Below, piece after piece: positions 1 through 9,894 of a stretch of 32,385 bases of DNA (within the stretch, counting starts at the first letter, position 1; each line of letters starts with the position of its first letter). A program made the position numbers and the translations under genes. The stretch is from Porticoccus sp. (lineage in GTDB: Bacteria > Pseudomonadota > Gammaproteobacteria > Pseudomonadales > Porticoccaceae). The stretch covers positions 1 through 32,385 of the forward strand of contig JALQUJ010000005.1 of the NCBI GenBank assembly GCA_023263825.1. Direction: 5' to 3'. The notes beneath the pieces were generated by a model. That model was not told where the DNA came from. It saw only the letters and a list, made by a program, of their open reading frames with translations, and made no database searches.

Positions 1-2
1 CT

Positions 3-149
3 GTTTGAATTAGCCCATAGACTGAGCAATTCCCGGCACTCATCAATGGAAAAACCAAACTGGCGGGCATGGCGTAAAAACCAAAGTTGCCGCACATGTT
101 GAACGTCGAGCCTCACTACATTACCGGTACAGCATAAAACTTCATCTAT
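3..149 (-). pseudogene. MerR-family regulator fragment (truncated at its N-terminus; C-terminus runs off the window)
   Basis: Reverse-strand frame reads ...GNVVRLDVQHVRQLWFLRHARQFGFSIDECRELLSLWANSN, which resembles the MerR/CueR 'DV..L.FIR.AR.LGFS..EIRELLSLW' segment. An in-frame TAA at 150-152 leaves no room for the first HTH helices, and no HTH is visible in the other frames. Confidence 0.5.
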
Positions 150-304
150 TTATGGAATACAGGGTCAAATAACTGTGGGGAGCACTTAAGGCAAACAATC
201 AGGAGGAAGGCAAACACACAGTAAGCGAAGGGGTCTATCTAAGTATTAAAGTACTTTTTTAGATTCAATTTTTTATTTCAACAACTCAATACCCCGGTAT
301 TTAA

Positions 305-874
305 TCAGCTCGGAGCGATGCCCTTCCATTTAATATTACAACCCAGGCTTGGCTTTTGCTCTCCTGGCACGGCCTTTCCTCCTAGGACGGCATCTATTGC
401 ATCACGTAGATCTTGACCCGTAACGGGCACATCGTTTCCTGGTGTAGCTGCATCAAGGCGTCCGCGATAGACACATTTCAGCTCATCATCAAAGAGAAAG
501 AAATCTGGTGTACACGCCGCTCGATAAGCTTGAGCAACCTGCTGAGACTCATCATAAAGGTAGTGAAAAAGAAAGTGTTCCTTCGCAGCCAATGCAGCCA
601 TATTTTCAGGGCTATCTTCTGGATAGCTATCCACATCGTTGCTGTTAATAGCAATAACAGAAACTCCTTCAAGCATATATTCTGCAGATAACTCGGTAAT
701 ACCTTCCATGACATGCTTTACATAAGGGCAGTGGTTGCACATAAACACAATCAATGTGGCAAAAACACCCTGCAACTGCTCCAGAGACCAGGTTTTACCT
801 GTTAACGGCTCTGGCAAGGTAAACTCTGGCGCTTGAGTCCCCAACGGCATCATTGTCGATTCGGTCAAAGCCAT
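305..874 (-). CDS. Thioredoxin-like / AhpC-TSA family protein (redoxin)
   Basis: MALTESTMMPLGTQAPEFTLPEPLTGKTWSLEQLQGVFATLIVFMCNHCPYVKHV: thioredoxin fold with a CNHCPYVKH motif. The start at 874 is preceded by a strong RBS (AAAGGAGG on the minus strand), so the longer ORF start at 1009 is unlikely. Confidence 0.85.
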   Translation of the reverse strand: MALTESTMMPLGTQAPEFTLPEPLTGKTWSLEQLQGVFATLIVFMCNHCPYVKHVMEGITELSAEYMLEGVSVIAINSNDVDSYPEDSPENMAALAAKEHFLFHYLYDESQQVAQAYRAACTPDFFLFDDELKCVYRGRLDAATPGNDVPVTGQDLRDAIDAVLGGKAVPGEQKPSLGCNIKWKGIAPS

Positions 875-1116
875 TATTACCTCCTTTGGAGCTCCACCCC
901 CAACGCTATCTCCCATCCTTTCTAAAATAGGTCTTTCCATGGTAGGCAAAATCCTTTTAAGCGTCGTCCATCCAAATCCATTAACTTGAACAATATCACA
1001 CAGAAACAATCAACATATTCCAAGTTATACCTAGATTAACAGCTCAAGGGCCCTGACGGCAAAAAACTCTGATAAAATGCGTGCCTCTTCGCCAAGGTAT
1101 GCCCCTAAAACGAACT

Positions 1117-3012
1117 ATGAGTCTGATCCGTCTCGACGATATCTCCATCGAATTTGGCGATGTTCCACTGTTGACTAACGCTAATCTTACCGTAGAACCC
1201 GGTGAGCGTATTTGTCTGATCGGCCGCAATGGTGCAGGTAAATCTACCCTGCTAAAAATTATAACCGGGCAGGTCAAACCAGATCAGGGTGAAATTCACT
1301 ATCGCCAACACCTGCGCATCAGCCAACTGGAACAAACTTTACCAGCCAGTATCGACCGGAAAGTTTACGATATTGTGAAAGAGGGTCTATCGGATCAACA
1401 AGCCCTCATTGATCAATTTAATGAGCTCTCTAATCAAACAATGGATAAGCAGGGGCTGAAAAAACTTGAAGAACTCCAGGCGCAGATCGATGCCGGTGGA
1501 GGCTGGCAACTGGATAAACAGGTAGAAACCGTTATCAGTCAGCTGGATTTGCCCGCTGAAAAAAGCCTGGCAGATCTCTCCGGTGGCTGGCGCAGGCGAG
1601 TAGCTCTGGGTAAAGCATTAGTCTCTAATCCTGATTTACTATTACTGGACGAACCCACCAACCACTTGGACATCAGTACCATTGAATGGCTGGAACACAA
1701 AGTTCGCGGCTATCAGGGTAGTGTGATTTTTATTACCCATGACCGCAATTTTCTACAAAAACTCGCCACACGTATTGTTGAAGTTGAGCTGGGCAACCTA
1801 ACCAGTTGGCCAGGAAGCTTTCAGAATTATCTCAAATTAAAAGAACAGGCCATTGAAGAAGAAACAACACGTAATGCGTTATTTGATAAGCGATTAGCTG
1901 AAGAAGAAACCTGGATTCGCCAAGGCATCAAAGCCCGCCGTACCCGCAATGAGGGCCGTGTACGTGCTCTGGAAGCTATGCGCGAGAAACAAGAGCAAAG
2001 AATCAAGCGTCAGAGTAAAGCCAAAATTAACGTTGAAACCTCTGAACAATCGGGTCGAAAGGTCATTGAGGCTCGAAGCATCAGCCATGGCTACGGCGAT
2101 GAACAACTGATCAACAACGTTAAAATCAAAATTCGTCGCGGTGACCGTATTGGCTTGATCGGCAATAACGGTGTGGGTAAATCGACCTTGCTGAAGATTC
2201 TGCTTGGACACATAGAACCGGATCAGGGCTCAGTAAAACTGGGAACAAATCTGGAAATTGGCTATTTTGACCAAATCCATCGGGAGTTGGATACTGAAAA
2301 AACCATTGCTGAAAATGTAGGTAATGGTAAAGAATACATTAAAATTAATGGCAAAGACCGCCATATTATCGGCTATCTGCGCAACTTCTTATTCGCACCC
2401 AAAAGAGCAATGACACCAGTTAAAGCCCTCTCTGGCGGAGAGTGCAATAGAGTTTTATTAGCAAAACTGTTTACACGCCCTACCAATTTGCTGGTATTGG
2501 ATGAACCCACCAATGATCTAGACGTTGAAATGCTCGAAGTATTGGAAGAACAATTAGTCCAGTATCAGGGTACCCTGATTATTGTCAGCCATGACCGGGA
2601 ATTCCTCGACAACGTTGTTACCAGTGTTTTTGTGTTTGAAGAAGATGGCCAAATCCAGGAATATATTGGCGGCTACAGTGATTGGGCCAAACGAGGTAAA
2701 GGATTAAAAATTGCCGACACACAAGACCATCCTTCTAGACATATTGTCGATAATGACATGACCAATAACGCCAAAAAGAAGGATCATGGCAAACTAAGCT
2801 ATAAATTCCAACGGGAATTGGATGCACTACCAGCTATCATTGATCAACTCGAAAAAGATATCGCTATATTGGAAGAACAAACAGCCAATCCAGACTTCTA
2901 TAATAGAGACTATAGTGAAATCCAACCTGTTCTCGACGAACTAGGAGAAAAACAACAAGCACTAGATATCGCAGCCGAGCGATGGATAGAATTAGAAAAG
3001 ATGAAAGCTTAA
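1117..3012 (+). CDS. uup: ABC-F family ATPase, Uup-like
   Basis: Two ABC domains (GRNGAGKST, LSGGWRRRVALGKAL, LLLDEPTNHLD; GNNGVGKST, LSGGECNRVLLAKL, LVLDEPTNDLD) and a C-terminal coiled-coil region typical of Uup. Start set at MSLIRLDDISIEFG. Confidence 0.9.
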   Translation: MSLIRLDDISIEFGDVPLLTNANLTVEPGERICLIGRNGAGKSTLLKIITGQVKPDQGEIHYRQHLRISQLEQTLPASIDRKVYDIVKEGLSDQQALIDQFNELSNQTMDKQGLKKLEELQAQIDAGGGWQLDKQVETVISQLDLPAEKSLADLSGGWRRRVALGKALVSNPDLLLLDEPTNHLDISTIEWLEHKVRGYQGSVIFITHDRNFLQKLATRIVEVELGNLTSWPGSFQNYLKLKEQAIEEETTRNALFDKRLAEEETWIRQGIKARRTRNEGRVRALEAMREKQEQRIKRQSKAKINVETSEQSGRKVIEARSISHGYGDEQLINNVKIKIRRGDRIGLIGNNGVGKSTLLKILLGHIEPDQGSVKLGTNLEIGYFDQIHRELDTEKTIAENVGNGKEYIKINGKDRHIIGYLRNFLFAPKRAMTPVKALSGGECNRVLLAKLFTRPTNLLVLDEPTNDLDVEMLEVLEEQLVQYQGTLIIVSHDREFLDNVVTSVFVFEEDGQIQEYIGGYSDWAKRGKGLKIADTQDHPSRHIVDNDMTNNAKKKDHGKLSYKFQRELDALPAIIDQLEKDIAILEEQTANPDFYNRDYSEIQPVLDELGEKQQALDIAAERWIELEKMKA

Positions 3013-3489
3013 ACAATCCATTACCGTTCGACTCATTATCTAATCTAGCCACAAACTATTCTCAGACATATGGCCCAAGAAGAGCCGCGTACTTTTCGTA
3101 GATTTAGTGCATAAAAACCTTCGCCACACTAACTCGACTTTTTGGAAAATTTAAAAATATACGTTAAGCTTTACAAACAAAGTGAGCAGCAAGTCTTGCG
3201 CTGGTAAATAACATGGAAACCAACCGTTTAAACTAACGCTAAGCAACCAAAGAGATAAAAAACACCTTAAGTGATAAGCAGTTATCATTAGGCCATATGC
3301 TCAATCAGTTTCGTGTAGGGTTACGGACGATCATATAGGAGAAACACTCACATACTGCCCATGAAAATCGGACTGTTTATAAAAAAATGAATAAAAACCA
3401 TCAAGACACCACCGTCGCAGAATCCAAAAAAAACAGTCCCATCATACACAAATAGAAACGACTCCAAGGCCACCTGTTTCAACAAAAAA

Positions 3490-4244
3490 TGCAGCCCCTT
3501 TTTACATCAATGAGGAACAGTTATTGCTGGTTTATCAGCCTCAAGTTGATATACAAACAGGAAAAGTTTTTGGTATCGAAGCACTATCACGCTGGAATTA
3601 TCCAGAACTAGGCCAAGTGCCTCTAACAGACTTCATTGCCACCGCCGAACGAATTGGCATGATTAAGCCTCTCTCTGAATGGGTGTTAGATACAGCCTGT
3701 AGACAAGCACTAGCCTGGAAACAACAAGGCCATTCATCCCTTCAGATGTCCGTCAATATTTCACCCAAACATTTTCTCGATAAGGATATTGTGTCTCTGG
3801 TTAAGCGGATAATCGAAGAGACAGGAATAGAGCCAGAAGAATTATCACTGGAAGTTACGGAAAGCGTTCTACAGACTAACCCAGAAAATCTCGCTATCTT
3901 CCACGACTTAAAGAAACTCGGCATCCAACTGGCCATCGATGATTTTGGTACCGGCTACTCCTCTTTGGCCTCCCTTAAACACCTCGAAGTCGACTATTTT
4001 AAAATCGACAAATACTTTATTGACGACATGCTAATCGACAATAAGGGGGCTTCTTCTGGTCAGTTCTATGATCGAAATGGGACACAAACTGGGATACAAA
4101 ATTATTGCTGAAGGTGTTGAGACATTGGAACAACTAAATATTCTCAAGGGTATGAATTGTGAGGCCATTCAAGGTTACCTATTTAGTAAACCTGGGCACC
4201 CTTATGAAATATCTAAACTAATGAATAATTCTTTTAAGGTTTAA
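3490..4244 (+). pseudogene. EAL-domain (c-di-GMP phosphodiesterase-like) gene, N-terminally truncated and frameshifted
   Basis: LLLVYQPQVDIQTGKVFGIEALSRW...IDDFGTGYSSLASLKHLEVDYFKIDKYFIDDML, then a frame change at the G5 run (4045-4049). The +1 frame continues LLVSSMIEMGHKLGYKIIAEGVETLEQLNILKGMNCEAIQGYLFSKPGHPYEISKLMNNSFKV*. Confidence 0.85.
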
Positions 4245-4273
4245 ATAACTCATCTATTTTCTTTTACACGAAT

Positions 4274-4306
4274 AAAAAAACCCGCTTTCTGGCGGATTAA
4301 AAAAAT
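4274..4306 (-). terminator. Rho-independent terminator downstream of recJ (possibly bidirectional)
   Basis: CCGC-loop-GCGG stem (4282-4295) flanked by A-rich/T-rich runs on both sides. Confidence 0.6.
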
Positions 4307-4374
4307 TAAATCTAAACCTATCTTCCCTAAGACCTGTATTCCCTAAGTTCTCAACTCCCTAAGGTAAGCAGAAT

Positions 4375-6147
4375 CTAACCCAATATCGTCTCCACCATCA
4401 ACTGCAGTGACTCCCGCCCTTGCCAGACATTAATATCCAACTTGTAAACCAACCGGATTTTATCTGCATCTTGATTTGGCCAAATATCAGTATCAACATT
4501 GAAAGCAATAGCATCAATCAACTGCTGTTTTTGTTCATCCACGGCAAGTAATAGCTTCAGATGTTTTTCACCCACAATGCGTTGCTGAACGATAGTAAAT
4601 TCACCTTGAAACAAAGGCTCCGGAAAATGTTGCCCCCAAGGGCCAGCCTCTCTCAATAAGTAACCTGTTTCTAAATTTAATTGTTCTGTACCAAGTTCTC
4701 CATCAGTAGCAATTTCTGCTTCCAGGTCAGCCGATATCAATCGGCGCTTAACTTCCTCATCAAAAGCAGCAGCAAAGGCCGGGTAATTTACGGCCTTCAG
4801 ACTCAGCCCTGCGGCCATAGCGTGACCACCAAATTTACTGATTAATTCTGGATTAGATGAAGCTACTGCTTCCAGTGCATCGCGAATATGTAGGCCAGGG
4901 ATAGAACGTGCCGACCCCTTATATTCTTGATCTTTAACCTTGCCCTCACTGTCTATAGTACTGGCATCTGCAAAAGCAATAACAGGGCGGTGAACCCGGT
5001 CTTTAATACGTGATGCTAATAGACCAACAACGCCCTGGTGCCAGTTTTCATCGAACAAACATAGGCCCCACGGAAGATCTGATTCGTCCTCATTAGGCCC
5101 ATTTAAGTTTAGCTGATCAAGGATAGCCAATCCTTCCCGCTGCATATCTGCTTCAATCACTCTGCGGTCACGGTTCAACTCATCTAACTGCACTGCGTAT
5201 TCCCGGGCTAAATAATCATCGTTGGCAAGCAAACATTCGATGCCAATGCTCATGTCATCCAAACGCCCAGCCGCATTTAAACGAGGGCCAAGGGCAAACC
5301 CCATATCAGCTGCCACAAGCCGCTGCCGGTCTTTTCCTGCTAAATCCAACAATGCCTGAATACCTGGTCGGGTTTTGCCTGCCCGTATACGCTGTAATCC
5401 TTGGTGGACTAATACCCGGTTAGTTTGGTCAAGGGGTACCACATCGGCTACTGTGCCCAGCGCAACTAAATCCAACCATTCCGCCATATTGGGTTCGGTC
5501 AAATTATTTTCAGCAAACCAGCCTGCCTTTCGCAAATGGCTTCGCAGAGCACTAAGTAAATAAAATACCACCCCAACCCCGGCAAGGTTTTTACTCGGAA
5601 ATTCACAATTTCGCTGGTTAGGATTAAGAATCGCGTCCGCTTCCGGAAGCTCTGTGCCGGGTAAATGATGGTCACTAATTAAAACTTTAATACCTGCTTC
5701 TTTGGCAGCTTTGACACCATTAATACTGGAGGTACCGTTATCAACAGTAATAATCAGATCAGGGCTCTGTTGCTGTGCAAGAGCGACAATTTCAGGAGTT
5801 AAACCATAACCATATTCGAATCGATTCGGCACAATAAAATCGATATTCTGCAGACCCATAGAACCCATGGCCAAGAGTGTTAGTGCCGTGCTGGTCGCAC
5901 CATCAGCATCAAAATCACCCACAATTAATACAGACTGCTGCTTCCTCAAGGCCTCCGCCAACAAGCTCACACCCTCAGACAACCCCTTTAGATTATCCGG
6001 CTTGGGTAACTTGGTCAGACTTCTATCAAGCTGTTTATCTGAAGTAATTCCTCTCCCCAGATAAATACGCTGTAAAAGTGGTGGAATATCATTACTAAAT
6101 TGACTGTTTTCAAGGTTAGCAATGCGCTGGGTAATTTTAGGGGGCAT
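4375..6147 (-). CDS. recJ: Single-stranded-DNA-specific exonuclease RecJ
   Basis: DHH motifs: VGDFDADGATSTAL, VDNGTSS, SDHHLPG, LNPNQRNCEFPSKNLAGVGVVFYLL, GGHAMAAGLS. Confidence 0.95.
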   Translation of the reverse strand: MPPKITQRIANLENSQFSNDIPPLLQRIYLGRGITSDKQLDRSLTKLPKPDNLKGLSEGVSLLAEALRKQQSVLIVGDFDADGATSTALTLLAMGSMGLQNIDFIVPNRFEYGYGLTPEIVALAQQQSPDLIITVDNGTSSINGVKAAKEAGIKVLISDHHLPGTELPEADAILNPNQRNCEFPSKNLAGVGVVFYLLSALRSHLRKAGWFAENNLTEPNMAEWLDLVALGTVADVVPLDQTNRVLVHQGLQRIRAGKTRPGIQALLDLAGKDRQRLVAADMGFALGPRLNAAGRLDDMSIGIECLLANDDYLAREYAVQLDELNRDRRVIEADMQREGLAILDQLNLNGPNEDESDLPWGLCLFDENWHQGVVGLLASRIKDRVHRPVIAFADASTIDSEGKVKDQEYKGSARSIPGLHIRDALEAVASSNPELISKFGGHAMAAGLSLKAVNYPAFAAAFDEEVKRRLISADLEAEIATDGELGTEQLNLETGYLLREAGPWGQHFPEPLFQGEFTIVQQRIVGEKHLKLLLAVDEQKQQLIDAIAFNVDTDIWPNQDADKIRLVYKLDINVWQGRESLQLMVETILG

Positions 6148-6356
6148 TTATACTGGAGCCTTTTAATTAGTGACCTTTGTAAATTTTGTCCACAGCCCAT
6201 TTAAATCCTGATGCGATAGGCTATGATTGAATTCAGCCTACATTGTAAATCAGGCCCCATTACACAACATATACTTATATAAGCATCAATCTATATAAGC
6301 TCCAATGTTAATGTTCAAAGCTTATGGATATTAACTAAGCCGACTTGAGAAACACT

Positions 6357-8426
6357 ATGATCAAACATCTTCCATTAAAACACTGGGACCTACAGCTGGA
6401 TGCTGAAGGTATCGCCTGGTTAGGTCTGGATCGAGAAGGTGAAACCGTCAATTCTCTCAACAGCGATGTTTTACTGGAATTAGATATTTTATTGGACAGT
6501 CTGGCCATAGACCTTCCCACAGGGTTAGTTATATTTTCTAAAAAAGACACTGGGTTTATTGCTGGTGCTGATATCCGCGAGTTTGACCAACAGCAAGATC
6601 CCACTGCGGCCAAAGCCGGTATAGAAATGGCTCAGGATCTTTTTGACAAGCTAGAACAGCTGCCCTGCCCAACCATCGCATCCATTGAAGGTTTCTGTCT
6701 GGGTGGTGGTTTGGAATTATCTCTGGCTTGTGATTACCGAGTAGCTCTCGACAGTGATAGCACCCGCTTAGGGTTTCCAGAAATCCAGTTAGGTATTTTC
6801 CCAGGCTTTGGAGGCACGGCGCGCAGCATTCGACTATTGGGTGGTCGCAAAGCTCTGGAGCTAATTCTCTCGGCACGTATGCTCAAGGCTCGAGCAGCAA
6901 AATCAATTGGATTAATTGATCAGGTCGAACCCAAACATAGCAATCTCCGCTGGGCTGCCCGCAAAGCAATTGTTCAAAAGAGAAAAAGCCGTCCTGCCAG
7001 TAAGCTGGAAAAACTTACCAGCAGCCCTGGTGTTCGGCATGCCATTGCCAAAGTAATGAAAGCCCAGGTTGCCAAAAAGGCTCGACCAGAGCACTACCCT
7101 GCTCCTTATGCGCTCATTAACCTATGGTGCAAAGTAGGCAGTAATTTTAATGCCTTACTCGATGGTGAGGCCGAACTCGTCAGTGAATTACTGATGGGGG
7201 AAGTCTCGACTAACCTGCGTCGTGTCTTTCACCTACAAGAACAACTTAAAGTGCTGGGCAAAACAGATACTAATAGCGGCGCTAATACCAGTGCTATCAA
7301 CTGGAAAGCCCGTCGAGTACATGTGGTAGGCGCAGGGGTTATGGGTGGAGACATTGCAGCCTGGTGCGCATTGAGTGGCCTTGAGGTAACCCTTCAGGAT
7401 AGAGAAATCGACTATGTTGAAGCGGCGATTAAACGTGCAGAAAAACTATTCAAACAAAAGCTAAGAACACCTGCTCTTCTCTCCGCAGCAAAAGGACGCC
7501 TGATAGCAGATGTAGTTGGTCACGGTATTAGCCGAGCTGATGTGATTATCGAAGCTATCTTCGAGAACCTGAAAGCCAAACAGCAACTATTTACCGACAT
7601 TGAACAACGGGCACTACCCGATGCTCTATTGGCTACGAATACCTCTGCTATTCCCCTCGCTGAAATAGCCGATCCCCTAGAACAGCCCGAACGCTTAATC
7701 GGTCTACACTTCTTTAATCCTGTGGCAAAAATGCCCTTGGTTGAAGTCGTTCGTGATAGCCATACCCCCGAAAGTGCCGTCAAGAAAGGCTGTATATTCA
7801 CAAATCAAATTCGCAAATACCCTCTTCCCGTAAAAAGTGCTCCTGGGTTTTTAGTCAACAGAGTACTAGCCCCCTTCATGCTGGAAGCCCTAAACTTGGT
7901 TGAAGAGGGCCACAGTATCTCAACCATTGATAAAGCAGCTGAATTGTTTGGTATGCCAATGGGGCCTGTAGAAATTGCCGATACCGTTGGCCTCGATGTT
8001 ACTGTTAATGTGGCTACAAAATTAGCACCGGATAATACCTTTGCTATCCAACAGCTTCAGACGCTTGTGAATGACGGAAAGCTGGGCAAAAAAAGTGGCG
8101 CAGGCTTTTATCAGTGGAAACAGGGTAAACCCATAAATGAAAAACCCAGCGATCAAGTAGCCCTCGATATTCTGGGGGAACGATTAATAGAACCTTTACT
8201 GAAAGAATGTCAGCGTTGTCTGGAAGAGGGTATTGTCAGCAGCGCTGAATTACTTGATGCCGGTGTAGTATTTGGTATTGGATTTGCTCCGTTTAGAGGC
8301 GGCCCTCTCTATTACCTAAACAAATTAGAGCTACAAAGTGATTCTGAAAAACAAAATCACATAGAAAAACAAAACTATAACGAATCACATGAACTGGAGA
8401 TGGAAAAGGACGGCAGCCATGAATAA
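6357..8426 (+). CDS. fadJ: Multifunctional fatty acid oxidation protein (enoyl-CoA hydratase / 3-hydroxyacyl-CoA dehydrogenase), FadJ-like
   Basis: N-terminal crotonase domain (GFIAGADIREF, IEGFCLGGGLELSLACDYR, PEIQLGIFPGFGGTARS) plus 3HCDH domain (VHVVGAGVMGGDIAAWCALSG, ATNTSAIPLAEIA, RLIGLHFFNPVAKMPLVEVV). Confidence 0.85.
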   Translation: MIKHLPLKHWDLQLDAEGIAWLGLDREGETVNSLNSDVLLELDILLDSLAIDLPTGLVIFSKKDTGFIAGADIREFDQQQDPTAAKAGIEMAQDLFDKLEQLPCPTIASIEGFCLGGGLELSLACDYRVALDSDSTRLGFPEIQLGIFPGFGGTARSIRLLGGRKALELILSARMLKARAAKSIGLIDQVEPKHSNLRWAARKAIVQKRKSRPASKLEKLTSSPGVRHAIAKVMKAQVAKKARPEHYPAPYALINLWCKVGSNFNALLDGEAELVSELLMGEVSTNLRRVFHLQEQLKVLGKTDTNSGANTSAINWKARRVHVVGAGVMGGDIAAWCALSGLEVTLQDREIDYVEAAIKRAEKLFKQKLRTPALLSAAKGRLIADVVGHGISRADVIIEAIFENLKAKQQLFTDIEQRALPDALLATNTSAIPLAEIADPLEQPERLIGLHFFNPVAKMPLVEVVRDSHTPESAVKKGCIFTNQIRKYPLPVKSAPGFLVNRVLAPFMLEALNLVEEGHSISTIDKAAELFGMPMGPVEIADTVGLDVTVNVATKLAPDNTFAIQQLQTLVNDGKLGKKSGAGFYQWKQGKPINEKPSDQVALDILGERLIEPLLKECQRCLEEGIVSSAELLDAGVVFGIGFAPFRGGPLYYLNKLELQSDSEKQNHIEKQNYNESHELEMEKDGSHE

Positions 8427-9702
8427 CACCCAGATGATTCGTCCAGTTGCTATCGTAGCAGCCACTCGCACACCCTTTTGCAGGGCAAACACGGCATATG
8501 CAGACCTTAGCAATCTGGATATGTTGTCAACAGCCCTTCAGGGTATGGTGGAACAACACGGCTTAAAAGGAAAACTGATTGATGAGGTGGTTGCCGGTGC
8601 CGTCACTACTCACTCGAAAGACTTTAACCTGGCCAGAGAAGCAGTTTTAAGTACCAAGCTCTCACCATTAACCCCCGGAATTACATTACAACAGGCTTGT
8701 GGCACCAGCCTACAAGCCGCTTTTGGTATTGCTGCAAAAATTGCGACTGGTCATATTGAATGCGGCATAGCAGCTGGCAGCGACACTGCAAGCGATGCCC
8801 CTATTGTTTTTTCCAGAAAGTTTACCCAACGGTTAATTAAATTATCTAAAGCCAAAACCTTTAAACAAAAACTGGCTCTATTTAAAGGGTTTGGCCTGTC
8901 AGAACTGTCCCCCGTCCCTCCATCTATCGCTGAACCCCGCACCGGGCTAAGTATGGGGCAACATTGCGAATTAATGGCCAAGGAATGGAATATATCCCGA
9001 GCAGCTCAGGATGAATTAGCACAAGCCAGCCATAACCGGGCAGAAGCAGCCTACAATGCACGGTTTTATGATGACCTGCTAACACCTTGTGCAGGTGTAC
9101 TACGAGATAACAATCTTCGCTATGATCTAACAGCCGAAAGATTGGAAAGGCTTAACACAGTATTCGATCGATCTGAAAATGGCACACTGACCGCTGGAAA
9201 TAGCACACCACTAACCGACGGTGCAGCAGCAATATTATTAGCCAGTGAAGAGTGGGCTGAAGCCAACAATCTACCCATCTTGGCAAAACTCACCTATATG
9301 GAAACAGCTGCTGTAGATTATGTAGCAGGTGAAGGCTTATTAATGGCGCCGACGGTTGCCGTTGCCAACATGCTCTGCAAAGCAGGGCTAAGCCTACAGA
9401 GTTTCTCTCACTATGAAATACATGAGGCCTTTGCTGCGCAAGTCCTATGCACACTCAAAGCTTGGGAGTCAGAAGAGTACTGTAGGAATCGCCTGGGTGT
9501 TGAACAGGCTTTGGGAACCATTGATAGGAACAAATTAAACCAGGTTGGTAGCAGCCTGGCGCTAGGTCACCCCTTTGCTGCAACCGGTGCCAGAGTTGTG
9601 GGTACCCTGGCAAAACAACTCAATGAGGCGGGCAAAGGCCGGGGATTAATTTCAGTCTGCACTGCTGGTGGTATGGGGGTTGCGGCCATACTGGAAAAGT
9701 AA
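8419..9702 (+). CDS. fadI: Acetyl-CoA C-acyltransferase (thiolase), FadI-like
   Basis: VAIVAATRTPF, LQQACGTSLQAA (active-site Cys), NSTPLTDGAAA, HEAFAAQ, GHPFAATGAR, CTAGGMGVAAILEK. Overlaps the fadJ-like stop by 8 bp, indicating translational coupling. Confidence 0.85.
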   Translation: MNNTQMIRPVAIVAATRTPFCRANTAYADLSNLDMLSTALQGMVEQHGLKGKLIDEVVAGAVTTHSKDFNLAREAVLSTKLSPLTPGITLQQACGTSLQAAFGIAAKIATGHIECGIAAGSDTASDAPIVFSRKFTQRLIKLSKAKTFKQKLALFKGFGLSELSPVPPSIAEPRTGLSMGQHCELMAKEWNISRAAQDELAQASHNRAEAAYNARFYDDLLTPCAGVLRDNNLRYDLTAERLERLNTVFDRSENGTLTAGNSTPLTDGAAAILLASEEWAEANNLPILAKLTYMETAAVDYVAGEGLLMAPTVAVANMLCKAGLSLQSFSHYEIHEAFAAQVLCTLKAWESEEYCRNRLGVEQALGTIDRNKLNQVGSSLALGHPFAATGARVVGTLAKQLNEAGKGRGLISVCTAGGMGVAAILEK

Positions 9703-9894
9703 TGCTGGGCTTATATTGCGACCTAAACCATCAACTTAGAGCCATAAACAATGCACTTATATCTATAGTTTAGGTGGTTAATGCTGTGGATAGTAAGAAG
9801 AATTGAGGTAAAACTAAGGTATAGCGGTGAGGTAAAACTCAATACTGACTTTTACTACTGATGTTAGGGCTTACTAAAAAACTAGCTTTGAAAA

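Noticed and set aside
413-691. Plus-strand ORF opposite the thioredoxin-like gene
   Set aside because: Antisense shadow of a conserved CDS with no homology signal.
1894-2211. Minus-strand ORF inside uup (and similar antisense ORFs in hom, thrC, ffh, corC, purA)
   Set aside because: Wholly opposite to well-conserved genes, with no recognisable protein family or RBS; shadow ORFs.
3061-3490. Possible PilZ-like start (MAQEEPRTFRRFSA) and short ORF MNKNHQDTTVAESKK upstream of the EAL fragment
   Set aside because: Too short and quickly interrupted; no reliable homology to a PilZ, PAS or GGDEF domain could be seen by eye.
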